From Selenomonas ruminantium subsp. ruminantium ATCC 12561 (lineage in GTDB: Bacteria; Bacillota; Negativicutes; Selenomonadales; Selenomonadaceae): a DNA stretch of 63,565 bases. The first letter of the stretch is position 1. Each line of letters opens with the position of its first letter. The DNA lies in assembly GCF_000424065.1 (NCBI RefSeq), contig NZ_KE384127.1, positions 1-63,565 on the forward strand, written 5' to 3'. Made by a program: the position numbers and the translations under genes. A model generated the notes under the pieces. The model did no database searches. It saw nothing but the letters and a program-made list of their open reading frames with translations, and was not told the DNA's origin. Below are positions 43,285 through 51,452 of this stretch, piece by piece.

Positions 43285-43781
43285 GTTATTTTGGCAAAAT
43301 GGTGATTTTTGTCGTGGCCCTCTATGTTCTGCAGACGTCGTTTTTCCCCTTGATTGCTTATCATTGCATCAGCCCGGATTTTATGCTGCTCATTACGGTA
43401 TCCTTTGCTTTTTTGCGGGGGACGGAAAAGGGCACACTGATGGGCTTTATCACGGGCCTAATGACGGATTTGGCGACGGGAACGTTTTTTGGCATACATG
43501 CTTTTTCCTATATGCTCATGGGAAATCTGTGCGGGCGCTTTGCCAATCGTGTTTACAAGGAGCAGTTTTTCTTGCCGGTGTTTGCATCTTTAGGGGTAAC
43601 TGCGCTAAACTATTTTATTTTGGCGTTACTTATGGTATTATTAGGTTATCGCTTTAATCCAATCAGCAATGTGCAGACGACACTGCTGCCTATGCTGATT
43701 TATCAGCTGGCGTTTGCCTATCCGGTGCATTATTTGACCTACAAATTGGATAAAAACATCAGCATAAATGAAACAAATTGA
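43281..43781 (+). CDS. mreD: Rod shape-determining protein MreD
   Basis: A 166-residue membrane protein with about five helices. SPDFMLLITVSFAFLRGTEKGTLMGFITGLMTDLATG is the characteristic MreD region. The ATG overlaps the mreC stop, so translation is coupled. A terminator-like hairpin follows directly after the stop, before mrdA. Confidence 0.9.
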   Translation: MSYFGKMVIFVVALYVLQTSFFPLIAYHCISPDFMLLITVSFAFLRGTEKGTLMGFITGLMTDLATGTFFGIHAFSYMLMGNLCGRFANRVYKEQFFLPVFASLGVTALNYFILALLMVLLGYRFNPISNVQTTLLPMLIYQLAFAYPVHYLTYKLDKNISINETN

Positions 43782-43783
43782 TT

Positions 43784-43809
43784 AAGGCACCGACACGGTG
43801 CCTTATTTT
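43784..43809 (+). terminator. Intra-operon terminator/attenuator between mreD and mrdA
   Basis: AAGGCACCG and CGGTGCCTT pair perfectly over an ACA loop and run into ATTTTAT. The T-run is broken by one A, so readthrough is likely. Confidence 0.75.
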
Positions 43810-43825
43810 ATGGGAGAGATACTTT

Positions 43826-45619
43826 TTGGTCGAAAATGACGAATTTGGCGGCCGGCTGAAAGTTCTTGGCTGGCTGTCTGTGCTGGTGATTGCTGTGCTT
43901 ATTGGCCGGGCCGGTTACCTGCAGATTTATGAGGGCGAATATTATTCCCGGCTGGCGGAGGGCAACCGTATCCGCATTATTCCCACCATGGCTCCGCGGG
44001 GAACCTTCTTTGACCGCAATGGGGAGCTTTTGGTGCAGAACCGTCCGGGGTTTGCCGTATCCCTTATGCCGGTAATGACCAAAATCGATCCGGTGGTGAT
44101 TGACCGTGTCGCGGAACTTTTGAAGGTGCCGGTGGAGGAAATCAACAAAAAAATCGAATCCCATACGGGGTTTGACCCCATTCGGATTAAGGCCGATGTT
44201 ACCCCGGATATTGTCACCATCATCGAGGAACAAAAGACGAACTATCCTGGTGTCATCATCGAGGTACAGCCTATCCGCGACTACATGAACAAAGAAGAAG
44301 CGGCGCATACCTATGGCTATGTCAGTGAAATAAATGACATGGAACTGGAAAAGAAAAAAGATGAGGGCTACAAGAGCGGCGATATCATTGGTAAATTCGG
44401 TCTGGAAAAGATTTACGATAAAGAGCTGCGCGGGGAAAATGGCGGTCAGCAGGTGGAAGTCGATGTGACGGGCAAGCCCGTACAGATTATTGGCAATAAA
44501 CCGCCGACGCCCGGTGATGACCTTTATCTGACCATTGACAAAAATCTTCAGACGGCAGCAGAAAAGGCCGTGGACGAGCAGTTAAAGCAGATTCATGCCA
44601 ATGCGGCAGCCGTAGTGGCGATGAATCCGCAGACCGGTGAAATCCTCGCGATGGTCAGCCGTCCCGCCTTTGACCCGAATCTGTTTGCGCATGGGATATC
44701 CTCGAAGGATTGGAATAAGCTGAACAACAATCCCTATCATCCTATGGATAACAAGGCCATAACCGGTGAGTATCCGCCGGGCTCAACGTTCAAGATCATC
44801 ACGGGTACGGCAGCGCTTACGGAAGGCGTGGTAAGTCCTTCGGAACTGATTATGGACAGTGGTCATCATTGGATTATTCCCAAGGGCAATGCCGAGGGCG
44901 AAGCATTGGGCCTTATCAACTTCCAGCAGGCTATGGCGCATTCCGATAACGTGTATTTCTATGAAATGGGTAACCGTCTGGGCATTGACCGTTTGGAAAA
45001 ATACGCCCGGATGTTTGGCCTAGGAAAGACTACGGGGATTGACCTTCCCTATGAAGCGGATGGCCTGGTGGCTAACCGCCGCTATAAGGAAAAGAACTTC
45101 GAAGACGGGGAATGGTATCTGTCGGAAACCTTCGATGCGGCCATCGGGCAGGGGTTCAATCTGGTAACTCCCTTGCAGGCGGCTATGGTCATGGGGGAGA
45201 TTGCGGCCAATGGCAAGCGTTATAAGCCGCATTTGGTCAATCGCATTGTAGCCCCCGATGGCAGTACGGTAAAGGAGTTCCAGCCGGAACTTTTGGGAAC
45301 GCTGGATGTACGTCCGGAGGTTATCTCTTTGGTACAGGCCGGGCTGCATGATGTTACCAAGTATGGTACGGCAGCCGGTATTTTCCGGGGCTTTCCCATT
45401 GAGATTGCCGGTAAGACTGGTACTGCGGAGAATTCCCATGGCCGTGACCATGGCTGGTTTGTGGCCTATGGCCCCTTTGACAATCCCGATATCGTAGTGG
45501 CGGTAATCGTGGAACAGGGCGGCTTTGGTTCGCAGTCGGCCGTGCCAATTGGCCGTAAAGTATTGGAAGCCTGGTTCGGTTTGAATAAGCCGGAGCCGGC
45601 GGCCAAACCAAAACAATAA
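43826..45619 (+). CDS. mrdA: Penicillin-binding protein 2 (elongation transpeptidase) MrdA
   Basis: About 597 residues: one N-terminal membrane helix (VLGWLSVLVIAVLIGRAGYLQI), the PBP dimerisation domain, and a transpeptidase domain with S-T-F-K (active serine near 322), S-D-N in MAHSDNVYF and K-T-G in AGKTGTAEN near 529. It cross-links lateral wall with RodA. GGGAGAG before TTG 43826 decides this start; the open frame begins upstream in mreD. The bipartite PDB domain (RIIPTMAPRGTFFDRNGELL) and the mre neighbourhood mark it as PBP2/SpoVD-like of the elongasome, not FtsI. Confidence 0.92.
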   Translation: MVENDEFGGRLKVLGWLSVLVIAVLIGRAGYLQIYEGEYYSRLAEGNRIRIIPTMAPRGTFFDRNGELLVQNRPGFAVSLMPVMTKIDPVVIDRVAELLKVPVEEINKKIESHTGFDPIRIKADVTPDIVTIIEEQKTNYPGVIIEVQPIRDYMNKEEAAHTYGYVSEINDMELEKKKDEGYKSGDIIGKFGLEKIYDKELRGENGGQQVEVDVTGKPVQIIGNKPPTPGDDLYLTIDKNLQTAAEKAVDEQLKQIHANAAAVVAMNPQTGEILAMVSRPAFDPNLFAHGISSKDWNKLNNNPYHPMDNKAITGEYPPGSTFKIITGTAALTEGVVSPSELIMDSGHHWIIPKGNAEGEALGLINFQQAMAHSDNVYFYEMGNRLGIDRLEKYARMFGLGKTTGIDLPYEADGLVANRRYKEKNFEDGEWYLSETFDAAIGQGFNLVTPLQAAMVMGEIAANGKRYKPHLVNRIVAPDGSTVKEFQPELLGTLDVRPEVISLVQAGLHDVTKYGTAAGIFRGFPIEIAGKTGTAENSHGRDHGWFVAYGPFDNPDIVVAVIVEQGGFGSQSAVPIGRKVLEAWFGLNKPEPAAKPKQ

Positions 45620-45661
45620 AGATGTAAGTAAGACTATATTGATATAGAAATGAGGGCAGCC

Positions 45662-46333
45662 ATGAGTGAGGATATTGTAAAAATCAAGGGAACTTCCCTT
45701 GGCTTACAGCTGAGCTTTGCCCCGGAAGCATCCTTTGAAGATGTGCGGGAGAACCTGAGGGCGAAATTGGAATCAGGCACGACATTTTTTTTGCGGGGAA
45801 CACTGGTGCTCATTCCGCGGGATGTTTTTATGGGCAGTGAGCGTGATGAACTTCAACGGCTTTTCCATGATTATGGCCTTATCTGCCGTACGCAGAAGCC
45901 GGAGCCACAGCCGGAGGAAAAGTTTGAACTGCGGCCTGCAGTGAGGCCGCAGTCTGCTCCGTCAAGCAGCCAGCCGGAGGAATTAAAGCCTCAGGAAATG
46001 GTGGTCATAAACAAAACCTTGCGGGGCGGTCAGGAAATCCGCACAAAATCATCGGTGCTGGTTTGTGGCAATGTGAATCCCGGTGCACAAATCATCGCTG
46101 GTGGCAGCATTGATATCCGGGGGACCTGCAGAGGTCTGGTACATGCTGGTGCTTATGGGGACAGTACAGCCTTTATTATCGCTGACCACTTGATGCCGAC
46201 ACAGATCCGGATATCGAATTTAATCGCTCGTTCTCCAGATGAAATGGAAAAGACAGAACATGCAGAACGCGCATCCATAAAGGATGGTCAAATCGTAATC
46301 GAACCAATAGAAAGGCAGGATAAGACAATATGA
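45662..46333 (+). CDS. minC: Septum site-determining protein MinC
   Basis: About 223 residues. The N-terminal FtsZ-inhibiting domain (IKGTSLGLQLSFAPEASFEDV) is joined by a Pro/Glu/Ser linker to the C-terminal beta-helix (RTLRGGQEIRTKSSVLVCGNVNPGAQIIAGGSIDIRGTCRGLVHAG) that binds MinD and FtsZ. GAGGG precedes ATG 45662; an earlier ATG at 45650 lacks a site. It overlaps minD by four bases. With two FtsZ proteins in the window, which one it inhibits is open. Confidence 0.94.
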   Translation: MSEDIVKIKGTSLGLQLSFAPEASFEDVRENLRAKLESGTTFFLRGTLVLIPRDVFMGSERDELQRLFHDYGLICRTQKPEPQPEEKFELRPAVRPQSAPSSSQPEELKPQEMVVINKTLRGGQEIRTKSSVLVCGNVNPGAQIIAGGSIDIRGTCRGLVHAGAYGDSTAFIIADHLMPTQIRISNLIARSPDEMEKTEHAERASIKDGQIVIEPIERQDKTI

Positions 46334-47121
46334 GCGAAATCTATGTAATTACCTCTGGCAAAGGCGGTGTTGGCAAGACTACGACCACGGCTAATCTGGG
46401 TATGGGACTTGCTATGCGGGGCAAGAAGGTTGTATTGGTGGATACCGATACGGGCCTTCGCAATCTCGACCTGTTGTTGGGGCTGGAAAACCGCATTATG
46501 TACGACCTTATTGATGTAACGGAGGGACGGGTGGCTTACAAGAAAGCTTTGGTACGCCACAAAAAATACGATAATCTGTTCCTGCTGCCGACTTCCCAGG
46601 TCAAGGACAAGATGGCCGTAAATCCGGAACAGCTCGTAAAGCTCTGCAGCGATTTGCGTCAGGAATTTGACTATATTCTCATTGACTGTCCGGCAGGTAT
46701 TGAACAGGGCTTCAAGACGGCTATCGCTGCTGCCGACACGGCACTTGTGGTTACGATGCCGGAGATTTCCGCTGTGCGCGATGCCGATAAGATTATCGGC
46801 GAACTCGGCCGTGCTGACAAGGATAACATCAAGCTTATCGTCAACCGCATTCGTCCGCAGATGGTCGAAGACGGCGATATGCTCGATATGGAAGCCATTA
46901 ACGATATCCTCTCTCTGGACTGCATCGGGCAGGTGCCTGATGATTTGAAGGTTGTTACCAGTACCAATAAGGGTGAACCTTGCGTGACCATGAGTGACAG
47001 TGAAGCCGGTCAGGCTTACCGTAACATCGTAGGCCGCATGCTGGGTGAAGATATTCCCTTTATGGAATTCCATAAAGAAGGCGGCTGGTGGAAACGCCTT
47101 AAACGTATGTTCAGACGATGA
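46330..47121 (+). CDS. minD: Septum site-determining ATPase MinD
   Basis: A 263-residue ParA/MinD ATPase. The deviant Walker A motif ITSGKGGVGKTTTTANLG is at residues 7-24, VVLVDTDTGLRNLDLLLG and DYILIDCPAGIEQGF follow. The C-terminal basic amphipathic helix WWKRLKRMFRR is the membrane-targeting sequence. It carries MinC to the membrane and is driven off by MinE encoded next. Confidence 0.96.
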   Translation: MSEIYVITSGKGGVGKTTTTANLGMGLAMRGKKVVLVDTDTGLRNLDLLLGLENRIMYDLIDVTEGRVAYKKALVRHKKYDNLFLLPTSQVKDKMAVNPEQLVKLCSDLRQEFDYILIDCPAGIEQGFKTAIAAADTALVVTMPEISAVRDADKIIGELGRADKDNIKLIVNRIRPQMVEDGDMLDMEAINDILSLDCIGQVPDDLKVVTSTNKGEPCVTMSDSEAGQAYRNIVGRMLGEDIPFMEFHKEGGWWKRLKRMFRR

Positions 47122-47134
47122 GAGGAGGGGTTAT

Positions 47135-47407
47135 ATGTTGGAGGCATTGATGAAAATTTTTGGCAAGAAAGAAGAAACCGGTAAAATTGCCCGGGATCGC
47201 TTAAAGGTAGTGCTTATCCATGACCGCGCCAATATCTCTCCCGAAGTTATGGACAACCTGAAAAACGACATCATCAAGGTGATTTCCAATTATATGGAAA
47301 TCAATCAGCAGGATATGGATATCTCTCTGGCTAACGATGATGATTCCGTGGCCTTGGTGGCCAATATCCCGGTCAGCCGTATGAAGCATGACAAGGGGGA
47401 GCACTGA
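47135..47407 (+). CDS. minE: Min system topological specificity factor MinE
   Basis: A 90-residue MinE: N-terminal membrane-binding and anti-MinCD segment (EALMKIFGKKEETGKIARDRLKVVLIHDRANI) and a C-terminal topological domain (MDNLKNDIIKVISNYMEINQQDMDISL). GAGGAGGGG is placed correctly for ATG 47135; the open frame starts inside minD. It stimulates MinD and makes the Min oscillator. Confidence 0.94.
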   Translation: MLEALMKIFGKKEETGKIARDRLKVVLIHDRANISPEVMDNLKNDIIKVISNYMEINQQDMDISLANDDDSVALVANIPVSRMKHDKGEH

Positions 47408-47423
47408 GAGAAGATAGAGTGGT

Positions 47424-48527
47424 ATGACAAAATCGATTTTGCGCCGTACGGACATCACCTTGCTGGCAGCCACGGCGGGCATTCTGGTGATGAGTATCAT
47501 CATTATCGGCAGTGCTACGCACATCAATACGCCCGGTGAAGAGCGGTATTGGTTCGTTGCCCGGCAGGGAATCTTTGCGGCGGTAAACATCGCTATGGCA
47601 GCTTTTTTGATGAACTTTGATTATAAGATACTGCAGGGCTATGGCAACAAGCTCTACATCTTTAATCTCATCATGCTGCTGGCGGTTATGTTGGTGGGAC
47701 AATCGGCCTTAGGCGCTCAGCGTTGGATTTCCATCGGCCCCATCAGTATTCAGCCTTCGGAGTTTTCCAAAATCATTATGATTATCTCGTTGGCGGCGAT
47801 GCTGGAAGATCGCGTGGGAAAACTCAACAATATCCATGATTTGCTGCCGGTGGCGGCTTATGTGGGGGTACCGTTCCTGTTGGTTCTGAAGCAGCCGGAT
47901 TTAGGTACATCGCTGGTATTTATGGCTATTTTCTTTGGTATGGTCTTTGTCTGTGGTATCAATCTGCGGCTCTTAGGCGGGATATTTGCCACAGGCATTG
48001 CAATGATGCCATTGCTTTGGCATTTTTTGAAAGACTATCAGAAAATGCGTATCATGGTCTTTATGGACCCCAATGTGGACCCACTGGGGTCGGGGTATCA
48101 TATCATCCAGTCCAAAATTGCCATTGGCTCTGGTATGCTCTTTGGTAAAGGTCTTTTCGAGGGTACGCAGAGCCAGCTGGACTTTTTGCCGGAAAATCAC
48201 ACGGACTTTATCTTTGCTGTAGTAGGTGAGGAACTGGGCTTTATCGGTGTCGTGGTTCTGCTCCTGTTGTATCTCGTGGTACTGTGGCGCGGCGTGCAGA
48301 TCGCCCAGGATGCCAGCGATATCTTTGGCCGTCTGCTGGCGGTAGGCATCACGTCCATGCTGGCCTTCCATGTGCTGGTCAATGTGGGCATGACCTTGGG
48401 CATCATGCCGGTTACGGGTATTCCGCTGCCCCTCATGAGCTACGGGGTAAGCTCGCTGACCACCAATATCGTGGCGATAGCGATATTACTAAATATACAA
48501 CTTAGAAAAAAGAAATTAGAATTCTAG
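47424..48527 (+). CDS. rodA: Rod shape-determining glycosyltransferase RodA (SEDS family)
   Basis: A 367-residue SEDS protein with about ten membrane helices. Signature regions are GAQRWISIGPISIQPSEFSKI, LKQPDLGTSLVF, SGMLFGKGLFEGTQSQLDFLPENHTDFIFAVVGEELGF and the ending TGIPLPLMSYGVSSLTTNI. It polymerises glycan strands with PBP2. Linkage to mreBCD-mrdA makes RodA a better call than FtsW. minCDE are interposed between the two synthase genes. Confidence 0.92.
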   Translation: MTKSILRRTDITLLAATAGILVMSIIIIGSATHINTPGEERYWFVARQGIFAAVNIAMAAFLMNFDYKILQGYGNKLYIFNLIMLLAVMLVGQSALGAQRWISIGPISIQPSEFSKIIMIISLAAMLEDRVGKLNNIHDLLPVAAYVGVPFLLVLKQPDLGTSLVFMAIFFGMVFVCGINLRLLGGIFATGIAMMPLLWHFLKDYQKMRIMVFMDPNVDPLGSGYHIIQSKIAIGSGMLFGKGLFEGTQSQLDFLPENHTDFIFAVVGEELGFIGVVVLLLLYLVVLWRGVQIAQDASDIFGRLLAVGITSMLAFHVLVNVGMTLGIMPVTGIPLPLMSYGVSSLTTNIVAIAILLNIQLRKKKLEF

Positions 48528-48528
48528 G

Positions 48529-48553
48529 GAAGGCTCCTTACGGAGCCTTCTCT
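48529..48553 (+). terminator. Rho-independent terminator of the mre-min-rodA operon
   Basis: GAAGGCTCC and GGAGCCTTC pair perfectly with a four-base loop, immediately after the rodA stop, followed by TCTT. Confidence 0.85.
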
Positions 48554-48604
48554 TAAATCTTATTAGGAACTGAATGTAAAAGATGTATGGAGGAATTTAA
48601 CGAA

Positions 48605-51217
48605 ATGGTACAACTCAATCATGAGGTGCTCCAGTCGGTGCTAAAGCCGTCCCGCTATACGGGGGGCGAATGGAATGCAGTGGTTAAGGATTGGGATAAG
48701 GTAGACTGCACTTTCGCGCTGGCCCTGCCCGATGTTTATGAAGTGGGCATGAGCAATCTGGGACTCGCGATTCTCTACGAAATCCTGAATCGGGAAACGG
48801 GCATTGCCGCCGAGCGTGTCTATGCGCCTTGGACGGATATGGAAGCGGAGATGCGGGCACGCAATATCCCGCTGTTCTCGCTGGAAACGAAGCATGAGCT
48901 TATCGCTTTTGATTTCTTCGGCTTTTCCCTGCAGTATGAGATGATTTACTCCAACGTGCTCAATATGCTGGATTTGGCGGGGATTCCCCTTTGGAGCAAA
49001 GACCGTGGCGAAGATATGCCCTTTATCGTGGGCGGCGGCCCCTGCGTCTACAACGTAGAGCCGATTGCCGACTTCTTTGACTTCTTTATCGTCGGCGAAG
49101 GTGAAGAAGTGATTGTCGAGGTGTCCAAGGCCTTTATCGAATGGAAGAAGGCAGGGCGCACTGGCGGGCGCAGAGGGTTCCTTGAACGTCTGCTGACCAT
49201 TGAGGGTATCTATGTGCCGTTCTTCTACGAGCCGAAATACACGGCAGATGGGGCCTTTGAAAAGCTCGAACCACTGCATGAAAACGCGAAGACCCTTATC
49301 TATAAGCGTGTCTGCAAGAATATGGATGAGGCCATGAGCGTAGAGCATCCTTTGGTGCCGTCCATGGATATCGTCCACAATCGCGCCATGCTCGAACTCT
49401 TCCGCGGCTGTTCCCGTGGCTGCCGTTTCTGTCAGGCGGGTATCTGCTACCGTCCGGCACGCGAACGCACGGAAGAAAAGCTCAAAAAAATGGCCAGAGG
49501 TTTGGTGGACAGCACGGGCTACAATGAAATGAGCCTGACTTCGCTGTCCTCGGCAGATTATTCCTGCCTGGGGCGCCTGGTGGATGATTTGATGCTCGGT
49601 TTTAAAGACGAGGAAGTGAGCTTCTCGCTGCCGTCTCTGCGCATTGACAGTTTTTCCATTGATTTGGCACATAAGATGCAGCAGGTCAGAAAGTCCGGTC
49701 TGACCTTTGCGCCCGAAGCAGGCACGCAGCGTCTGCGCGATGTCATCAACAAGGGCGTTACGGAAGAAAACCTCATGAACGCCTGCGCTTCGGCCTTCAA
49801 GCAGGGCTGGAAACAGGTTAAGCTCTACTTTATGATGGGCCTGCCGACGGAAACCGATGAAGATGTTATCGGCATTGCCAAGCTCGCGAAAAAAGTCGTT
49901 GACCTCTATACGGAAATCAAGGGCAAGCGGGGCGTCAAGGTCACGGTATCCGTTTCCTGCTTCGTGCCGAAACCCTATACGCCGTTCCAGTGGTTCGGGC
50001 AGCTGCCCATTGAAGAATTCCAGCGACGTCAGGAGCTCTTGAAGGAGCATATCACCGACCGCGCGATTACCTTTAACTATCACGATGCCCGCCTGTCCGT
50101 TATCGAAGGCGTGTTTGCCCGTGGCGACCGCCGTCTTTCGAAGGTTCTCTATCAGGCATGGCAGGACGGTGCCAAGTTCGATGGCTGGACGGATTTGTAC
50201 CAGCATGAAACATGGCTCAAAGCGATGGAAAAATGCGGCATTGATGGGAAATATTACAGCCAGCGCACGCGTAACTTTAATGAGGCACTGCCTTGGGCGA
50301 TTACCTCGCCGGGCGTCAATACGGAGTTCCTGCTGCGTGAGTGGCATAAGGCCATGCAGGCGGCACTCACCGAAGACTGCCGCCGGGGCAAGTGCTCGGC
50401 TTGCGGTATCTGCCCGAACTTAGGCGTTCATGTGATGGACTATGCCAAGGAAGAAGCAGAACGCGGCTATCAGTCGCCGGAACTGCCTGCGAAAGTCCAT
50501 CGTGACCCCAAGGATTCCGGTCGTCCGCGCACGCTCTATAAATACCGCGCGGAAATCACCAAGGGCGAAGATTTGCGCTATGTGTCGCATCTGGATTATG
50601 CCAATATCTTCATTCGTGCGTTCAAGCGCTCCGGCCTGCCGATGGCGTATTCCGAGGGCTTCAACCACCATATGAAGGTCGCCTTTGCGTCAGCCTTGTC
50701 CTTGGGCGTGACGAGTCAGGCGGAATACATGGAGTTTGAACTCTTAAAGCCGGTCTGTCAGCCGGAAGTCTTTGATAAATTAAAAGCCCAGCTGCCGCCG
50801 GGGATTGAACTTACGGAACTGCGGGAAGTCAGGACCAAGCAGAAGGCCATGATGGCACAGGCTACGGAAGCGCGGTATCGTGCGGTCATGCCGCTGCAGG
50901 GTGAATTAGCGCTTGCGCATGCGGCGGTGAAGAAGTACAATGAAGCTGGTGAAGTTCAGTTTCAGCGTGTTACGCCGAAGAAGAAACGGGATATTGAGCT
51001 CAAGGCTTATATGAAAAAGCCGGTGGAAGTTTCTGCCGAAGGCGATATGCTGATTTTGGATATCGATATTGCGATTACGGACAGCGGCAGTGTGAAGCCG
51101 ATTGAGGTAATCGGTGCGCTCATTGAGCAGTTCGCGATGCCTGCGAAGGCAGCTGAGGCGAAAATCTGTCGGACGGCGATGCTGGCTGACGGGAAAAGGC
51201 TTGTGGAACTTGTATAG
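48605..51217 (+). CDS. TIGR03960-type radical SAM protein fused to DUF2344 (TIGR03936)
   Basis: A fusion of about 870 residues. The N-terminal part has a B12-binding-like fold (VGMSNLGLAILYEIL, PFIVGGGPCVYNVEPIADFFDFFIVGEGEE). The radical SAM core has the cluster motif C-x3-C-x2-C in FRGCSRGCRFCQAG and later SLPSLRIDSF. A Cys-rich linker (CRRGKCSACGIC) leads to a DUF2344 module (YRAEITKGEDLRYVSHLDYANIFIRAFKRSGLPMAYSEGFNHH). The pair is widespread next to rng in Firmicutes; the reaction is unknown, possibly RNA modification. GGAGG inside the first codons favours ATG 48605 over 48587. Confidence 0.9.
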   Translation: MVQLNHEVLQSVLKPSRYTGGEWNAVVKDWDKVDCTFALALPDVYEVGMSNLGLAILYEILNRETGIAAERVYAPWTDMEAEMRARNIPLFSLETKHELIAFDFFGFSLQYEMIYSNVLNMLDLAGIPLWSKDRGEDMPFIVGGGPCVYNVEPIADFFDFFIVGEGEEVIVEVSKAFIEWKKAGRTGGRRGFLERLLTIEGIYVPFFYEPKYTADGAFEKLEPLHENAKTLIYKRVCKNMDEAMSVEHPLVPSMDIVHNRAMLELFRGCSRGCRFCQAGICYRPARERTEEKLKKMARGLVDSTGYNEMSLTSLSSADYSCLGRLVDDLMLGFKDEEVSFSLPSLRIDSFSIDLAHKMQQVRKSGLTFAPEAGTQRLRDVINKGVTEENLMNACASAFKQGWKQVKLYFMMGLPTETDEDVIGIAKLAKKVVDLYTEIKGKRGVKVTVSVSCFVPKPYTPFQWFGQLPIEEFQRRQELLKEHITDRAITFNYHDARLSVIEGVFARGDRRLSKVLYQAWQDGAKFDGWTDLYQHETWLKAMEKCGIDGKYYSQRTRNFNEALPWAITSPGVNTEFLLREWHKAMQAALTEDCRRGKCSACGICPNLGVHVMDYAKEEAERGYQSPELPAKVHRDPKDSGRPRTLYKYRAEITKGEDLRYVSHLDYANIFIRAFKRSGLPMAYSEGFNHHMKVAFASALSLGVTSQAEYMEFELLKPVCQPEVFDKLKAQLPPGIELTELREVRTKQKAMMAQATEARYRAVMPLQGELALAHAAVKKYNEAGEVQFQRVTPKKKRDIELKAYMKKPVEVSAEGDMLILDIDIAITDSGSVKPIEVIGALIEQFAMPAKAAEAKICRTAMLADGKRLVELV

Positions 51218-51226
51218 TTAGTGCGC

Positions 51227-51341
51227 GGTACTTTTCTTTGGCGCAAAGAAAAGTACCCAAATACCCATTCGGGCACAGGCGAAAACGTGGCCTGAAATCC
51301 CGTCCGGGGATTTACGGCCACCTGCGCTCATCCTTGAGCGC
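51227..51341. repeat. Three-hairpin structured block before RNase G
   Basis: Three hairpins follow in 115 bases: perfect 14-base arms GGTACTTTTCTTTG / CAAAGAAAAGTACC (51227-51257); a bipartite stem GTGGCC+AAATCCC / GGGATTT+GGCCAC (51287-51321); and GCGCTCA / TGAGCGC (51324-51341). None ends in a T-run. It may be a leader for rng or a dispersed intergenic repeat. Confidence 0.88.
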
Positions 51342-51452
51342 TGGGTAACGATATAGCATATTATCTTATTCGTGGTTAAAGAAAAGCAAACTACTTCTCC
51401 CATTTTGGGGGGCGGATGAGGTGGAAATACGTTGAGTAGGGGAGGTGAATGG

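Noticed and set aside
43778-45619. mrdA start at 43778 overlapping mreD
   Set aside because: The extra 16 codons cross the hairpin and lack a ribosome site; TTG 43826 has GGGAGAG correctly placed.
47045-47407. Longer minE frame beginning inside minD
   Set aside because: GAGGAGGGG directly precedes ATG 47135, which gives the normal MinE N-terminus.
48641-50347. A 568-codon open frame on the minus strand
   Set aside because: Antisense to the radical SAM gene; no recognisable motifs or start signals.
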